DNA of 5,519 bases, taken from the NCBI GenBank assembly GCA_020629895.1, contig JAHDCM010000272.1, positions 1 through 5,519 of the forward strand. The letters are read 5' to 3'. Source of the stretch: Bacteroidota bacterium (lineage in GTDB: Bacteria > Bacteroidota > Bacteroidia > Chitinophagales > UBA2359). Under the pieces are notes generated by a model that was given only the letters and a program-made list of their open reading frames with translations, searched no databases and was not told the origin of the DNA. Below, in pieces: positions 1-5,519 of this stretch (the stretch's first letter is position 1; the number at the start of each line of letters is the position of its first letter). Made by a program: the position numbers and the translations under genes.

Positions 1-42
1 CAAAGAGGCAGCTAGATTGGGCAATTTATTCTTTCCTCTTTA
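1..42. other. 3' flank of the 301-aa gene with a weak inverted repeat
   Basis: This short flank follows the stop codon of the leftward gene. It contains a perfect 7-bp inverted repeat, AAAGAGG (2-8) and CCTCTTT (35-41), separated by 26 bases. It could be the stem of a transcription terminator for the leftward gene, but the loop is long and the bases where a U-tract would lie are outside the window. I see no other gene or signal here. Confidence 0.25.
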
Positions 43-948
43 CTAAGTACTAGTTGACTTGCTTTTTTTCAGCTTCTTTAGTTGAAATAAATAAGGGGCT
101 TGCCAACGCTCTTTAGGTAATAACTTTTGAATATTAGCTTCCAATGTTTTTTTATCTATCCCACTTGCTACCACCATATCTGTCATAATAGCAAACCACC
201 CTTCTTCAATATCCATTTGACGTAAGTTCTCTGCAATAGAACGAGCAAAGGCCTTTCCCGACAAATGATAATACTTGTTCGTTAAGTGTGGATGTTTATT
301 CAAAATGGCAGCAATTTCATCTTCATAACGGTAAAAGTTAGACTGATTTTTAACATAAAATGCCAGTCGATTCTCCATTAATGTCATCGCGTCTTCCGCT
401 TGGTGGGGCAAAGAAGTAATAATGCCATATTGTGCTTTAGCAGTATCGTACAACTCTTTAACATTTTTGCGAATACCGCCTCCCAAATAAATAGGGTAAC
501 TCGAAAATAAACCAGTATATGTGATAATACCTTTATACGGAATCAGAATAATATTTACATAACAAGGAATATTAGGGGTAATCTCTTGAAAAGGCGTCAT
601 TAATGCCTTCACTCCATAAGCCTTCCCCGACTCTGGATGTACAAATACGGCATGGTTTTTCAACAATTTATACAGATAAAAATTTCCATGTATGGCATGA
701 AGCCAACTTTTCATAATCTCTAAGTCTTCTCTGTTTAAGTTATATGGGTTTATGGTGATAAACTTTTTTAATAAATGCTTATTGTTAAATGCCTTCTTAG
801 TAATTTCCCACAAATCATTGGGTGCAAGTACTGCCAACTGTTCTAAATTTTTTATAGAAGGCAATGACGCATCTGCTTGGCTTTGATAAACCGTATAATA
901 TTGCTGTAATACATTAATATGTTGTTGGGCTTGGATGGATAAGTGCAT
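43..948 (-). CDS. Uncharacterised cytoplasmic protein, 301 aa
   Basis: I do not recognise a named function. The protein starts MHLSIQAQQH and ends in a lysine-rich tail (KKLKKSKS, residues 291-298). It has no signal peptide or membrane segment, so it is probably cytoplasmic. The best-defined part is residues 60-182: a KKFITINPYNL stretch, an aromatic SWLHAIHGNFYLYKLLKN segment, a YGVKALMTPF strand, a hydrophobic CYVNIILIPYKGIITYTGL pair of strands and a glycine motif LGGGIRKN (155-162). From memory, similar 'LP.YV...LLP.KG.I.Y.GL ... GGGIR' patterns occur in uncharacterised proteins of other bacteria; this is unverified. The reading frame could open at a GTG at 985-987, but that codon lies inside the terminator hairpin at 982-1017. 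The ATG at 946-948, preceded by A/T-rich sequence without a Shine-Dalgarno motif as usual in this phylum, is the better start. The gene is separated from gltA by that terminator, so co-transcription is unlikely except by read-through. Confidence 0.8.
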   Translation of the reverse strand: MHLSIQAQQHINVLQQYYTVYQSQADASLPSIKNLEQLAVLAPNDLWEITKKAFNNKHLLKKFITINPYNLNREDLEIMKSWLHAIHGNFYLYKLLKNHAVFVHPESGKAYGVKALMTPFQEITPNIPCYVNIILIPYKGIITYTGLFSSYPIYLGGGIRKNVKELYDTAKAQYGIITSLPHQAEDAMTLMENRLAFYVKNQSNFYRYEDEIAAILNKHPHLTNKYYHLSGKAFARSIAENLRQMDIEEGWFAIMTDMVVASGIDKKTLEANIQKLLPKERWQAPYLFQLKKLKKSKSTST

Positions 949-974
949 AAAAACTAATTTAAATATTGATCTAT

Positions 975-1017
975 AAACAAAAAACACCTCTCAAATTTAA
1001 TGTATTGAGAAGTGTTT
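975..1017 (-). terminator. Rho-independent terminator of the leftward gltA transcript
   Basis: Arms 982-994 and 1005-1017 form a 13-bp stem around a 10-base loop. In minus-strand RNA the only irregular pair (988 with 1011) is a G-U wobble, while in plus-strand RNA it would be an A-C mismatch, so the hairpin is tuned to leftward transcription. The minus strand then reads TTTTTTGTTTATAG, a good U-tract. The plus side is also T-rich further on (1021-1034), so weak bidirectional action is possible. It lies 260-290 bases past the gltA stop, which makes copy A of the dispersed element part of the gltA 3' UTR. Confidence 0.75.
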
Positions 1018-1037
1018 CGATTATTTATTTTTTTGTT

Positions 1038-1250
1038 GGGCGTGTCCCCATTTTTGTTGTTTTGCCCGTTCCTACGTCCTCGTAGTAACTTCAGGCAAAA
1101 CAACAAAAATGGGGTCGGGCTATCCGCTTGTAGTTGCCTCATAGCTGCCTACTCCGCATAGCCCTAGCAGTGTCTTCCTTCGTCAGCCCTGCTAGTCCTT
1201 GCGTCGATAAGGCATCCATTTCGTCAAGCTACCACTACTATCCCTCACGC
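1038..1250 (+). repeat. Dispersed structured element, copy A
   Basis: The element opens with GGGCGTGTCC (1038-1047) and closes with CTATCCCTCACGC (1238-1250); GCGTG (1040-1044) can pair with CACGC (1246-1250) and close the whole unit. Inside is a perfect 21-bp inverted repeat, 1046-1066 with 1094-1114. Its tip carries an asymmetric loop containing AACTTCAG (1087-1094), then GTT/AAC (1068-1070 with 1087-1089) and CTACG/CGTAG around a TCCT tetraloop (1072-1085). The stem is followed by GGTCGGGCTATCCGCT (1113-1128) and a 3' domain with a CTAGCAG/CTGCTAG hairpin (1164-1170 with 1189-1195). Copy B at 2781-3006 has the same blocks in the same order. I recall similar GGGCGTG...GGTCGGGCT...TCCGC elements scattered between genes in Bacteroidota, but cannot verify this. 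It may be a REP-like mobile palindrome or a non-coding RNA. No convincing protein is encoded. Confidence 0.75.
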
Positions 1251-1273
1251 TCTTCATTTCCTCGCTCCCTCAA

Positions 1274-2599
1274 TTATCCCGCAACCTCTTCCTGCTTGGC
1301 AGCAAACTCCTTCAACCACTTAAAAGACACTGATTTTGGACGTTCAATTGGTAAGCCCATAGCACGACTCCAACAAAGGGAAGAAAGTACGCCTAAAGCT
1401 CTTGAAACACCAAACAATACAGTGTAAAAGTTAAATTCTTTCAGTCCATAGTGCATCAAAGTCGCACCAGAGTGTGCATCTACATTCGGCCAAGGACTTT
1501 TAACACTTACTTTTTCTTGTAATACTTTGGGAATCACATCAAACATATCCCAAATAACATTTACAAGCGTATCATCAGGGAAATATTGCTTGGCAAACTC
1601 GTATTGAGCCGTAAAACGAGGATCAGGAATACGAAGAACAGCATGTCCGTAGCCTGGAATTACACGACCAGCAGCCATTGTATCACGCGCATATTGTTCA
1701 ATCTGTTCTTTACTAGGACGATCACTACCGCATTCTTTACACATGTTTAATACCCACTTGATCACCTCTTGATTTGCCAATCCATGAAGTGGCCCCGCCA
1801 ATGCATTCATGCCGCTAGATAAAGAATAATAGGCATCACTCAATGTAGAACCAGTAAGGTGGGTAGAGTGAGCAGATGCATTTCCGCCTTCATGATCGGC
1901 ATGAATCGTTAAATACAAACGCATCAAACTCTTAAACTCGTCGCTATCATTAACGCCAAGCATATACGCAAAATTAGCCGCCCAGTCTAGTTCTGGATTA
2001 GGAGCAATATGATCTCCATTGTGGAAAGTACGACGGTAAATATAAGCCGCAATACGTGGAAGACTAGCAATAAGATTCATGCAATCTTCGTACATAGGGT
2101 CCCAGTAGTCATACTTACTAATCCCTTCGGCATAAGCTTTAGCAAATTTAGAATCTGTTTGTAAGGCCAGAATGGCAGTACTATATTGGGTCATCGGATG
2201 CGTTTCGACAGGAAGCGCGTCTATAACAGCCAATACATGATCGGGTACATAACTTCGTTTCGACCAGTCGCGACTTAGGGCGTGAACTTGCTCAGGTGTA
2301 GGAATATCACCTGTCAACATCAAATAGAAAATGCCTTCAGGTAATGGCTCAGTACAACCATCAGCTTTAGGTAATAATTTCTTTAATTCAGGAATAGAAT
2401 ATCCTCTAAAGCGGATACCCTCATCAGCCGATAATTCGGAAGTTTCAGTGATTAAACTTTTTACACCGCGCATACCTCCACGCAGTTGCCCTAGGGTAAC
2501 TTCTCCTACTACTTTGTTGCCATGCTCTTTAAAGAATGGTTTGATTTCACTTGCTAAGGCTTTCGCTTTTTCAGCAAATGTTGCTTTCAATGGATCCAT
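1274..2599 (-). CDS. gltA: Citrate synthase, mitochondrial/eukaryotic type, 441 aa
   Basis: This enzyme condenses acetyl-CoA and oxaloacetate to citrate and CoA (EC 2.3.3.1), the entry step of the TCA cycle, in the cytoplasm. The sequence is colinear over its full length with mature animal mitochondrial citrate synthase and lacks a transit peptide. The catalytic triad is present: His272 (GPLHGLANQEV), His319 (GYGHAVLR) and Asp374 (NVDAHSG), matching pig His274, His320 and Asp375. Substrate-binding residues are also visible: His236 in IHADHEGGN, Arg323, Arg400 in GVSRALG and Arg420 in ERPKS. The N-terminal block with EGIRFRGYSIPE and EPLPEGIFYLMLTG is typical of the eukaryotic-type dimeric family, not of the NADH-inhibited hexameric E. 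coli type. The ATG at 2597-2599 is preceded by an A-rich stretch without a Shine-Dalgarno motif. The gene appears monocistronic, with a structured leader upstream and a terminator at 975-1017. The symbol gltA follows common bacterial usage. Confidence 0.97.
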   Translation of the reverse strand: MDPLKATFAEKAKALASEIKPFFKEHGNKVVGEVTLGQLRGGMRGVKSLITETSELSADEGIRFRGYSIPELKKLLPKADGCTEPLPEGIFYLMLTGDIPTPEQVHALSRDWSKRSYVPDHVLAVIDALPVETHPMTQYSTAILALQTDSKFAKAYAEGISKYDYWDPMYEDCMNLIASLPRIAAYIYRRTFHNGDHIAPNPELDWAANFAYMLGVNDSDEFKSLMRLYLTIHADHEGGNASAHSTHLTGSTLSDAYYSLSSGMNALAGPLHGLANQEVIKWVLNMCKECGSDRPSKEQIEQYARDTMAAGRVIPGYGHAVLRIPDPRFTAQYEFAKQYFPDDTLVNVIWDMFDVIPKVLQEKVSVKSPWPNVDAHSGATLMHYGLKEFNFYTVLFGVSRALGVLSSLCWSRAMGLPIERPKSVSFKWLKEFAAKQEEVAG

Positions 2600-2642
2600 A
2601 TATTTTGTTTGTTGTTTGTATCGAAAATCTGGCGGCTTTTTT

Positions 2643-2699
2643 TGAGTAAGTAACGGTTGATATCCGTTATTATGCTACGAACCAGTAGTCGCTCACTCA
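2643..2699 (-). promoter_or_regulatory. Structured 5' leader of gltA (three-way junction candidate)
   Basis: In minus-strand RNA the leader can fold completely into a three-way junction. The closing helix pairs 2692-2699 with 2643-2650 (8 bp including one G-U). The first arm is CTAC/GTAG (2685-2688 with 2675-2678) with a six-base TGGTTC loop. The second arm is TAACGG/CCGTTA (2664-2669 with 2651-2656) with a seven-base loop. The second arm abuts the closing helix without spacer, which would allow coaxial stacking. The irregular pair of the closing helix (2648 with 2694) is G-U on this strand and A-C on the other, favouring leftward RNA. An A-run (2636-2642 complement) and about 43 bases of unstructured A-rich sequence follow before the ATG. 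There is no U-tract, so it is not a terminator. It matches no riboswitch class I recognise; roles in mRNA stability or regulation are inference. Confidence 0.5.
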
Positions 2700-2704
2700 G
2701 AGAT

Positions 2705-2743
2705 AAGGCCACGAATTTACGGAAAAAAGCAGATTTTTTGAAA
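2705..2743 (-). promoter_or_regulatory. Probable gltA promoter (Bacteroidota type)
   Basis: On the minus strand the box TAAATTCG (2719-2712) fits the Bacteroidota -7 consensus TAnnTTTG with one change. A degenerate -33 element TTTC (2743-2740) lies 20 bases upstream, within the usual 19-21 spacing. The spacer contains an A6/T6 tract (2723-2728 and 2734-2739). Transcription would start near 2706, leaving a leader of about 105 bases whose three-way junction begins almost at the 5' end. The -33 match is weak, so the call is tentative. Confidence 0.4.
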
Positions 2744-2780
2744 TAAAATTACTGGCAAAAGCAGATGTCATACATTTTCC

Positions 2781-3006
2781 GCGTGAGGGATAGAGGCGGA
2801 ATGGGGCGTGAGGAGCATAAGTGTGAACTAGGAAGTGCCGCAGGCTGAGCGGGGTGAGCGAAGACAAGGCACGACCATAGTGAACCTTGTGCGAGTAGCC
2901 ACATTATGAGCCGAAAGCCCGACCAAGTCGCAGTGCTGAAGTTTGGCTTTTACAAGCGTTTTGCGCTTGTAAAAAAGCAGAGCTGCATTGCGACTTGGAC
3001 ACGCCC
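2781..3006 (-). repeat. Dispersed structured element, copy B
   Basis: Read on the minus strand, the element opens with GGGCGTGTCC (3006-2997) and closes with CTATCCCTCACGC (2793-2781), identical to copy A at both ends, and GCGTG/CACGC can again pair (3004-3000 with 2785-2781). The stem has a different sequence from copy A but still pairs: CCAAGTCGCA (2998-2989) with TGCGACTTGG (2932-2923), then TGC/GCA after one mismatch. An apical hairpin with an 11-bp perfect stem (2964-2974 with 2948-2958, loop of five) sits at the tip. The conserved AACTTCAG lies at 2943-2936, directly before the descending arm as in copy A. GGTCGGGCTTTCGGCT (2924-2909) follows. The 3' domain holds alternative hairpins ACAAGG/CCTTGT (2864-2869 with 2885-2890) and GTGCC/GGCAC (2835-2839 with 2868-2872), which overlap and exclude each other. 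It also contains an extra CACGCCC (2810-2804) that could pair with the opening GGGCGTG. Function is unknown. Confidence 0.75.
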
Positions 3007-3249
3007 ATAAATATCAAATTTGCGAGATTGTAAACTGTATTGCCAATTAATTGTTGAAAAAGCTGTACTTTTAGGGGATACAAGTAGTCTTTGTTCTTCT
3101 GTAAAACTCTTATTACCTGATATTTTTCCCATCTAGCTAAATGATATAGTGGTATTAAATATTGCTACTCTACCCAGCAACTTGTTACTAATTGATTTAT
3201 TAAATTTTATATAGTGTATAATTCTTTTCTTTTCTTTCATAGGTACGGA
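3007..3249. other. Intergenic region upstream of the secreted-protein gene
   Basis: This is an A+T-rich stretch between copy B and the rightward secreted-protein gene. It must contain that gene's promoter. TAAATTTT (3201-3208) resembles a -7 box, but the nearest TTG (3182-3184) is only 16 bases upstream, shorter than usual, so I do not assign it. A pyrimidine tract of three TTCTT units plus TC (3222-3238) lies just before the ATG. A 60-codon leftward frame starting at 3132 runs into copy B and shows no recognisable protein features. No tRNA, terminator with a U-tract or other gene is evident. Confidence 0.5.
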
Positions 3250-5519
3250 ATGCTGTGCCTACTAGTGCTATTATGTACCTATAATAGTGGCTATGCGCAA
3301 TTAAATCTTGATTTGAAATCTCAAACAGCCTTTAATGGGGCAAGTGAAGAGATGAGCGATGTTTGGGGCTTTGAACGAGGTGGGAGATCGTATGTCATTG
3401 CTACAACAACAGTAGCAACAACAATTCAAGATATAACTAATCCTACAAATCCAGTTCAGCTTTTAGATGAGCCAGGGCCTTGGACTTATTGGCGAGATGC
3501 GCATGTATGGGGCGATTATGCTTATGTGGTCAACGAGGCGGGTTCGGGCTTACAGATTATTGACTTATCTGGATTGCCTAGTCCAATCAACTCAGCTACT
3601 GATATTACTTGGTGGTCGGGTAGTGGGTCTGTGAGTTTTAGTACGGCTCATAATATCTGGATTGATGAGAATGGAATTGGATATATTATAGGCGCAAATT
3701 ATAGTAATCGTGGAGTGATTATGATTGATTTAGATGCCAATCCGTTAAATCCACCTATTTTGGGTATTTATGATGATACTTATGTGCATGATGCTTTTGT
3801 ACGTGGAGATACTTTGTGGACAGGAGAGGTAAACAACGGACGATTTCGAATTATAGATGTTTCAAACAAATCAAATCCTATTGTGTTGGGGCAGCAAAAT
3901 ACGACACGTTCAACAACGCATAATATTTGGCCAACAGATGATGGAAAGTATGCTTTAACAACCGATGAAGTGGGAGGTGGATTTATTGAGGCTTATGATG
4001 TTTCAGACGTAACGGACATCAAATTATTAGATAAATATCAAGCAACGCCTGGTGGAAATGTGATTCCTCACAATGTACACGTGGAGGGTGATTTTGCTTT
4101 TATTTCCTTTTATGGTGATGGGGTTCGGGTGTTGGATATTACGCATCCACAATACTTAGTCGAAGTGGCCTATTATGATACCTCACCTAATTTTACAACC
4201 GATTTTCATGGTTGTTGGGGAGTATATCCTCACTTTTCAAATGGAATACTGGCAGCAACAGATATTGAAGAGGGACTGTTTATATTTGAGCCTAACTATA
4301 CCCAAGCTAGTTTTGTAGAAGGAGTAGTAACAGATGCAACGAATGGCAATCCGATTGTTGGTGCTACGGTAACAGTGAACGGGGTATCGGGTGCTACGGT
4401 AACAACAGATGCAAATGGTTATTATGTCGTCGGGTTTTTAAATACAGGCTCTTATACCGTAGATTATTCAGCTCCAGGTTATATAAATCAATCGTTTTCT
4501 ATAGGCTTTTCAAATGGTGTAACCGCACTTCAAGATGTACAACTAGGTATGAGTATGCCTTTTACTTTACAAGGACAGGTAAATGCACAATCGAATGGAG
4601 CCGCTATTGGTGGGGCTTCAGTAGTGATTAGTGATGGAATCAATACTTATACTGCTACCAGTAATGGGTCGGGTAACTTCTCTATTCCTTTACCTGGACA
4701 AGGTTCATTTGAGATAATTGCAGGACAATGGGGGTATATTACCAATTCTATTGGGTCGCAAAATTATGATGCGAGTAATAATACAGTAACAGTGAGTTTG
4801 GCAGAAGGTTACTACGATGACTTCTCTTTTGACTTTGGTTGGACAACTAGTGGAAATGCGTCTACTGGAGATTGGGAGTTAGGGGTGCCTGTGGGTACAA
4901 GTTTTAATACAACTAATGACTCTAACCCAGGTAGTGATGTCTCAGGAGATTTTGGATCACAGGCTTATGTCACAGGAAATGCTGGTGGTGGTGCAGGAAA
5001 TGATGATGTGGATGATGGTACAGTAGTACTGACTTCTCCTGTGTTTGATTTATCAGGTTATTCAGATGGTGAAATTTCTTATTACCGTTGGTTTTTTAAC
5101 GCGGGAGGTAATACGGGGCCAGATGATGATTTAGTAGTCAAATTAACCAATGGAACAAGTACAGTTATTGTCGAAACAATAACGGCTAGTGACCCAATGT
5201 CTTCTTGGGAGTTAGCAACTATTCAAATTGCCAATTTTATTACAACAAGTGCCAATATGCAGTTGATTGTGGAAGCAAATGATCTAGGAGATCCACATTT
5301 GGTAGAAGGAGGAATTGATCAGTTTGAAGTAACTAATTTAGTAGGAGGAGCAACTCCATTTACGCTCAATGGGCAAGTAAATGAACAAGTAGGAGGGGCT
5401 GGTGTTGGAGGAGCTGAAGTAATGGTGAGCGATGGTACAAGCACTTATACTGCCACGGCAAATGCGTCTGGTAGCTTTAGTATTCCGCTACCTGATCAAG
5501 GCTCTTTCGATATTATCGC
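3250..5519 (+). CDS. Secreted choice-of-anchor B (LVIVD) multidomain protein, N-terminal 756 codons, 3' end outside the window
   Basis: This is a large exported protein, open to the window edge. Residues 1-17 (MLCLLVLLCTYNSGYAQ) are a signal peptide with likely cleavage after Ala16, leaving Gln17 first, a common pattern in Bacteroidota. Residues 18-350 are the choice-of-anchor B domain built of LVIVD-type beta repeats (SGLQIIDLS, RGVIMIDLD, GRFRIIDVS, DGVRVLDIT), with the conserved pieces TAHNIWI, YVHDAFVRGD and IPHNVHVEGDFAFISFYGDG. Residues 355-436 form a carboxypeptidase-regulatory-like beta-sandwich (FVEGVVTDATNGNPIVGATV). From residue 437 a module combines a second such sandwich with a jelly-roll/MAM-like domain (YYDDFSFDFGW at 521 to FEVTNL near 698), and the module restarts at 703. 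The name of the family reflects varied C-terminal anchors; a type IX sorting domain is expected here but lies beyond the window. The ATG at 3250 gives a signal peptide without basic residues; GTG at 3214 would add HR but places the start before a repeat tract. The role is probably surface attachment or matrix binding, by inference. Confidence 0.88.
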   Translation, partial: MLCLLVLLCTYNSGYAQLNLDLKSQTAFNGASEEMSDVWGFERGGRSYVIATTTVATTIQDITNPTNPVQLLDEPGPWTYWRDAHVWGDYAYVVNEAGSGLQIIDLSGLPSPINSATDITWWSGSGSVSFSTAHNIWIDENGIGYIIGANYSNRGVIMIDLDANPLNPPILGIYDDTYVHDAFVRGDTLWTGEVNNGRFRIIDVSNKSNPIVLGQQNTTRSTTHNIWPTDDGKYALTTDEVGGGFIEAYDVSDVTDIKLLDKYQATPGGNVIPHNVHVEGDFAFISFYGDGVRVLDITHPQYLVEVAYYDTSPNFTTDFHGCWGVYPHFSNGILAATDIEEGLFIFEPNYTQASFVEGVVTDATNGNPIVGATVTVNGVSGATVTTDANGYYVVGFLNTGSYTVDYSAPGYINQSFSIGFSNGVTALQDVQLGMSMPFTLQGQVNAQSNGAAIGGASVVISDGINTYTATSNGSGNFSIPLPGQGSFEIIAGQWGYITNSIGSQNYDASNNTVTVSLAEGYYDDFSFDFGWTTSGNASTGDWELGVPVGTSFNTTNDSNPGSDVSGDFGSQAYVTGNAGGGAGNDDVDDGTVVLTSPVFDLSGYSDGEISYYRWFFNAGGNTGPDDDLVVKLTNGTSTVIVETITASDPMSSWELATIQIANFITTSANMQLIVEANDLGDPHLVEGGIDQFEVTNLVGGATPFTLNGQVNEQVGGAGVGGAEVMVSDGTSTYTATANASGSFSIPLPDQGSFDII
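4558..5355 (+). repeat. 266-aa internal protein module, first copy
   Basis: This stretch encodes residues 437-702 of the secreted protein, from PFTLQGQVNAQ to the residue before the next PFTL. It consists of a short regulatory-like beta-sandwich and a jelly-roll/MAM-like domain rich in Asp, Gly and Asn (for example GNDDVDDGTVVLTSPVFDL), which could bind calcium or glycans. The next copy starts exactly 798 bases later in the same frame. Confidence 0.75.
5356..5519 (+). repeat. 266-aa internal protein module, second copy, cut by the window edge
   Basis: The first 54 residues of the second module (PFTLNGQVNEQ onward, to SFDII) align with residues 437-490 without a gap, with 38 of 54 positions identical by my count. 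The DNA is visibly more diverged than the protein, especially at third codon positions, so the duplication is old and kept by selection on the protein. The number of further copies cannot be seen. Confidence 0.75.

Noticed and set aside
1038..1120. Copy A hairpin as a simple transcription terminator
   Set aside because: The 21-bp stem is followed by G/C-rich GGTCGGGCT, not a U-tract, and the same block follows the different stem of copy B.
954..1142. 62-codon leftward reading frame
   Set aside because: It runs through the 21-bp inverted repeat of copy A and the terminator; its Lys/Asn-rich translation reflects these repeats and shows no protein-like features.
1134..1427. 97-codon rightward reading frame
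   Set aside because: It spans the 3' part of copy A and then runs antisense to the conserved C-terminus of citrate synthase; serine-rich shadow.
2331..2645. 104-codon rightward reading frame
   Set aside because: It is antisense to the conserved N-terminal region of citrate synthase and continues into its leader.
1038..3006. Copies A and B as terminal inverted repeats of an insertion sequence
   Set aside because: The interior carries citrate synthase and no transposase, and each copy is itself a complete unit with its own ends.
2950..3132. 60-codon leftward reading frame beginning MGKISGNKSF
   Set aside because: Its C-terminal third is translated copy B stem sequence, and the rest resembles no family I know. 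A gene fragment cut by the element cannot be excluded but is not supported.
4312..5519. Repeated segments as a CRISPR array or DNA satellite
   Set aside because: The repeats are in-frame protein modules of 798 bases with diverged DNA, not short identical repeats with spacers.

Overview
The window reads as chromosome of a member of the Bacteroidota, most likely of the Saprospirales/Aureispira type. The evidence is the A+T-rich composition, A/T-rich translation starts without Shine-Dalgarno motifs, a TAnnTTTG-like promoter box, a large secreted 'choice-of-anchor B' protein, and GGGCGTG...GGTCGGGCT...CACGC dispersed elements of a kind I associate with this phylum. The taxonomic placement is inference from these traits, not from a database match.

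Layout from left to right. (1) 43-948, minus strand: an uncharacterised cytoplasmic protein of 301 aa with a conserved-looking GGGIRKN core. (2) 975-1017: a strong Rho-independent terminator for leftward transcription. (3) 1038-1250, plus orientation: copy A of a structured dispersed element with a 21-bp perfect stem. (4) 1274-2599, minus strand: a complete citrate synthase (gltA) of the mitochondrial/eukaryotic type with all catalytic residues. (5) 2643-2743: its leader and promoter. The leader folds on paper into a compact three-way junction that starts just after the predicted transcription start. (6) 2781-3006, minus orientation: copy B of the same dispersed element, with an unrelated stem sequence that nevertheless pairs. 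(7) 3007-3249: an A+T-rich intergenic stretch with a short pentanucleotide tract. (8) 3250 to the window end, plus strand: the first 756 codons of a large secreted protein, with a signal peptide, an LVIVD/choice-of-anchor B propeller-like domain, a carboxypeptidase-regulatory-like domain, and a 266-residue module that begins to repeat as the window ends.

The genes do not form one operon. gltA appears to be a single-gene leftward transcript running from about 2706 to about 975, with its own promoter, structured leader, 3' UTR (which contains copy A in antisense) and terminator. The 301-aa gene lies beyond that terminator, and the secreted protein is transcribed divergently. The most interesting signals are the two dispersed elements that face each other across gltA: they keep the same boundary blocks and the same internal motif while their stems have completely changed sequence. 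The second is the gltA leader three-way junction.
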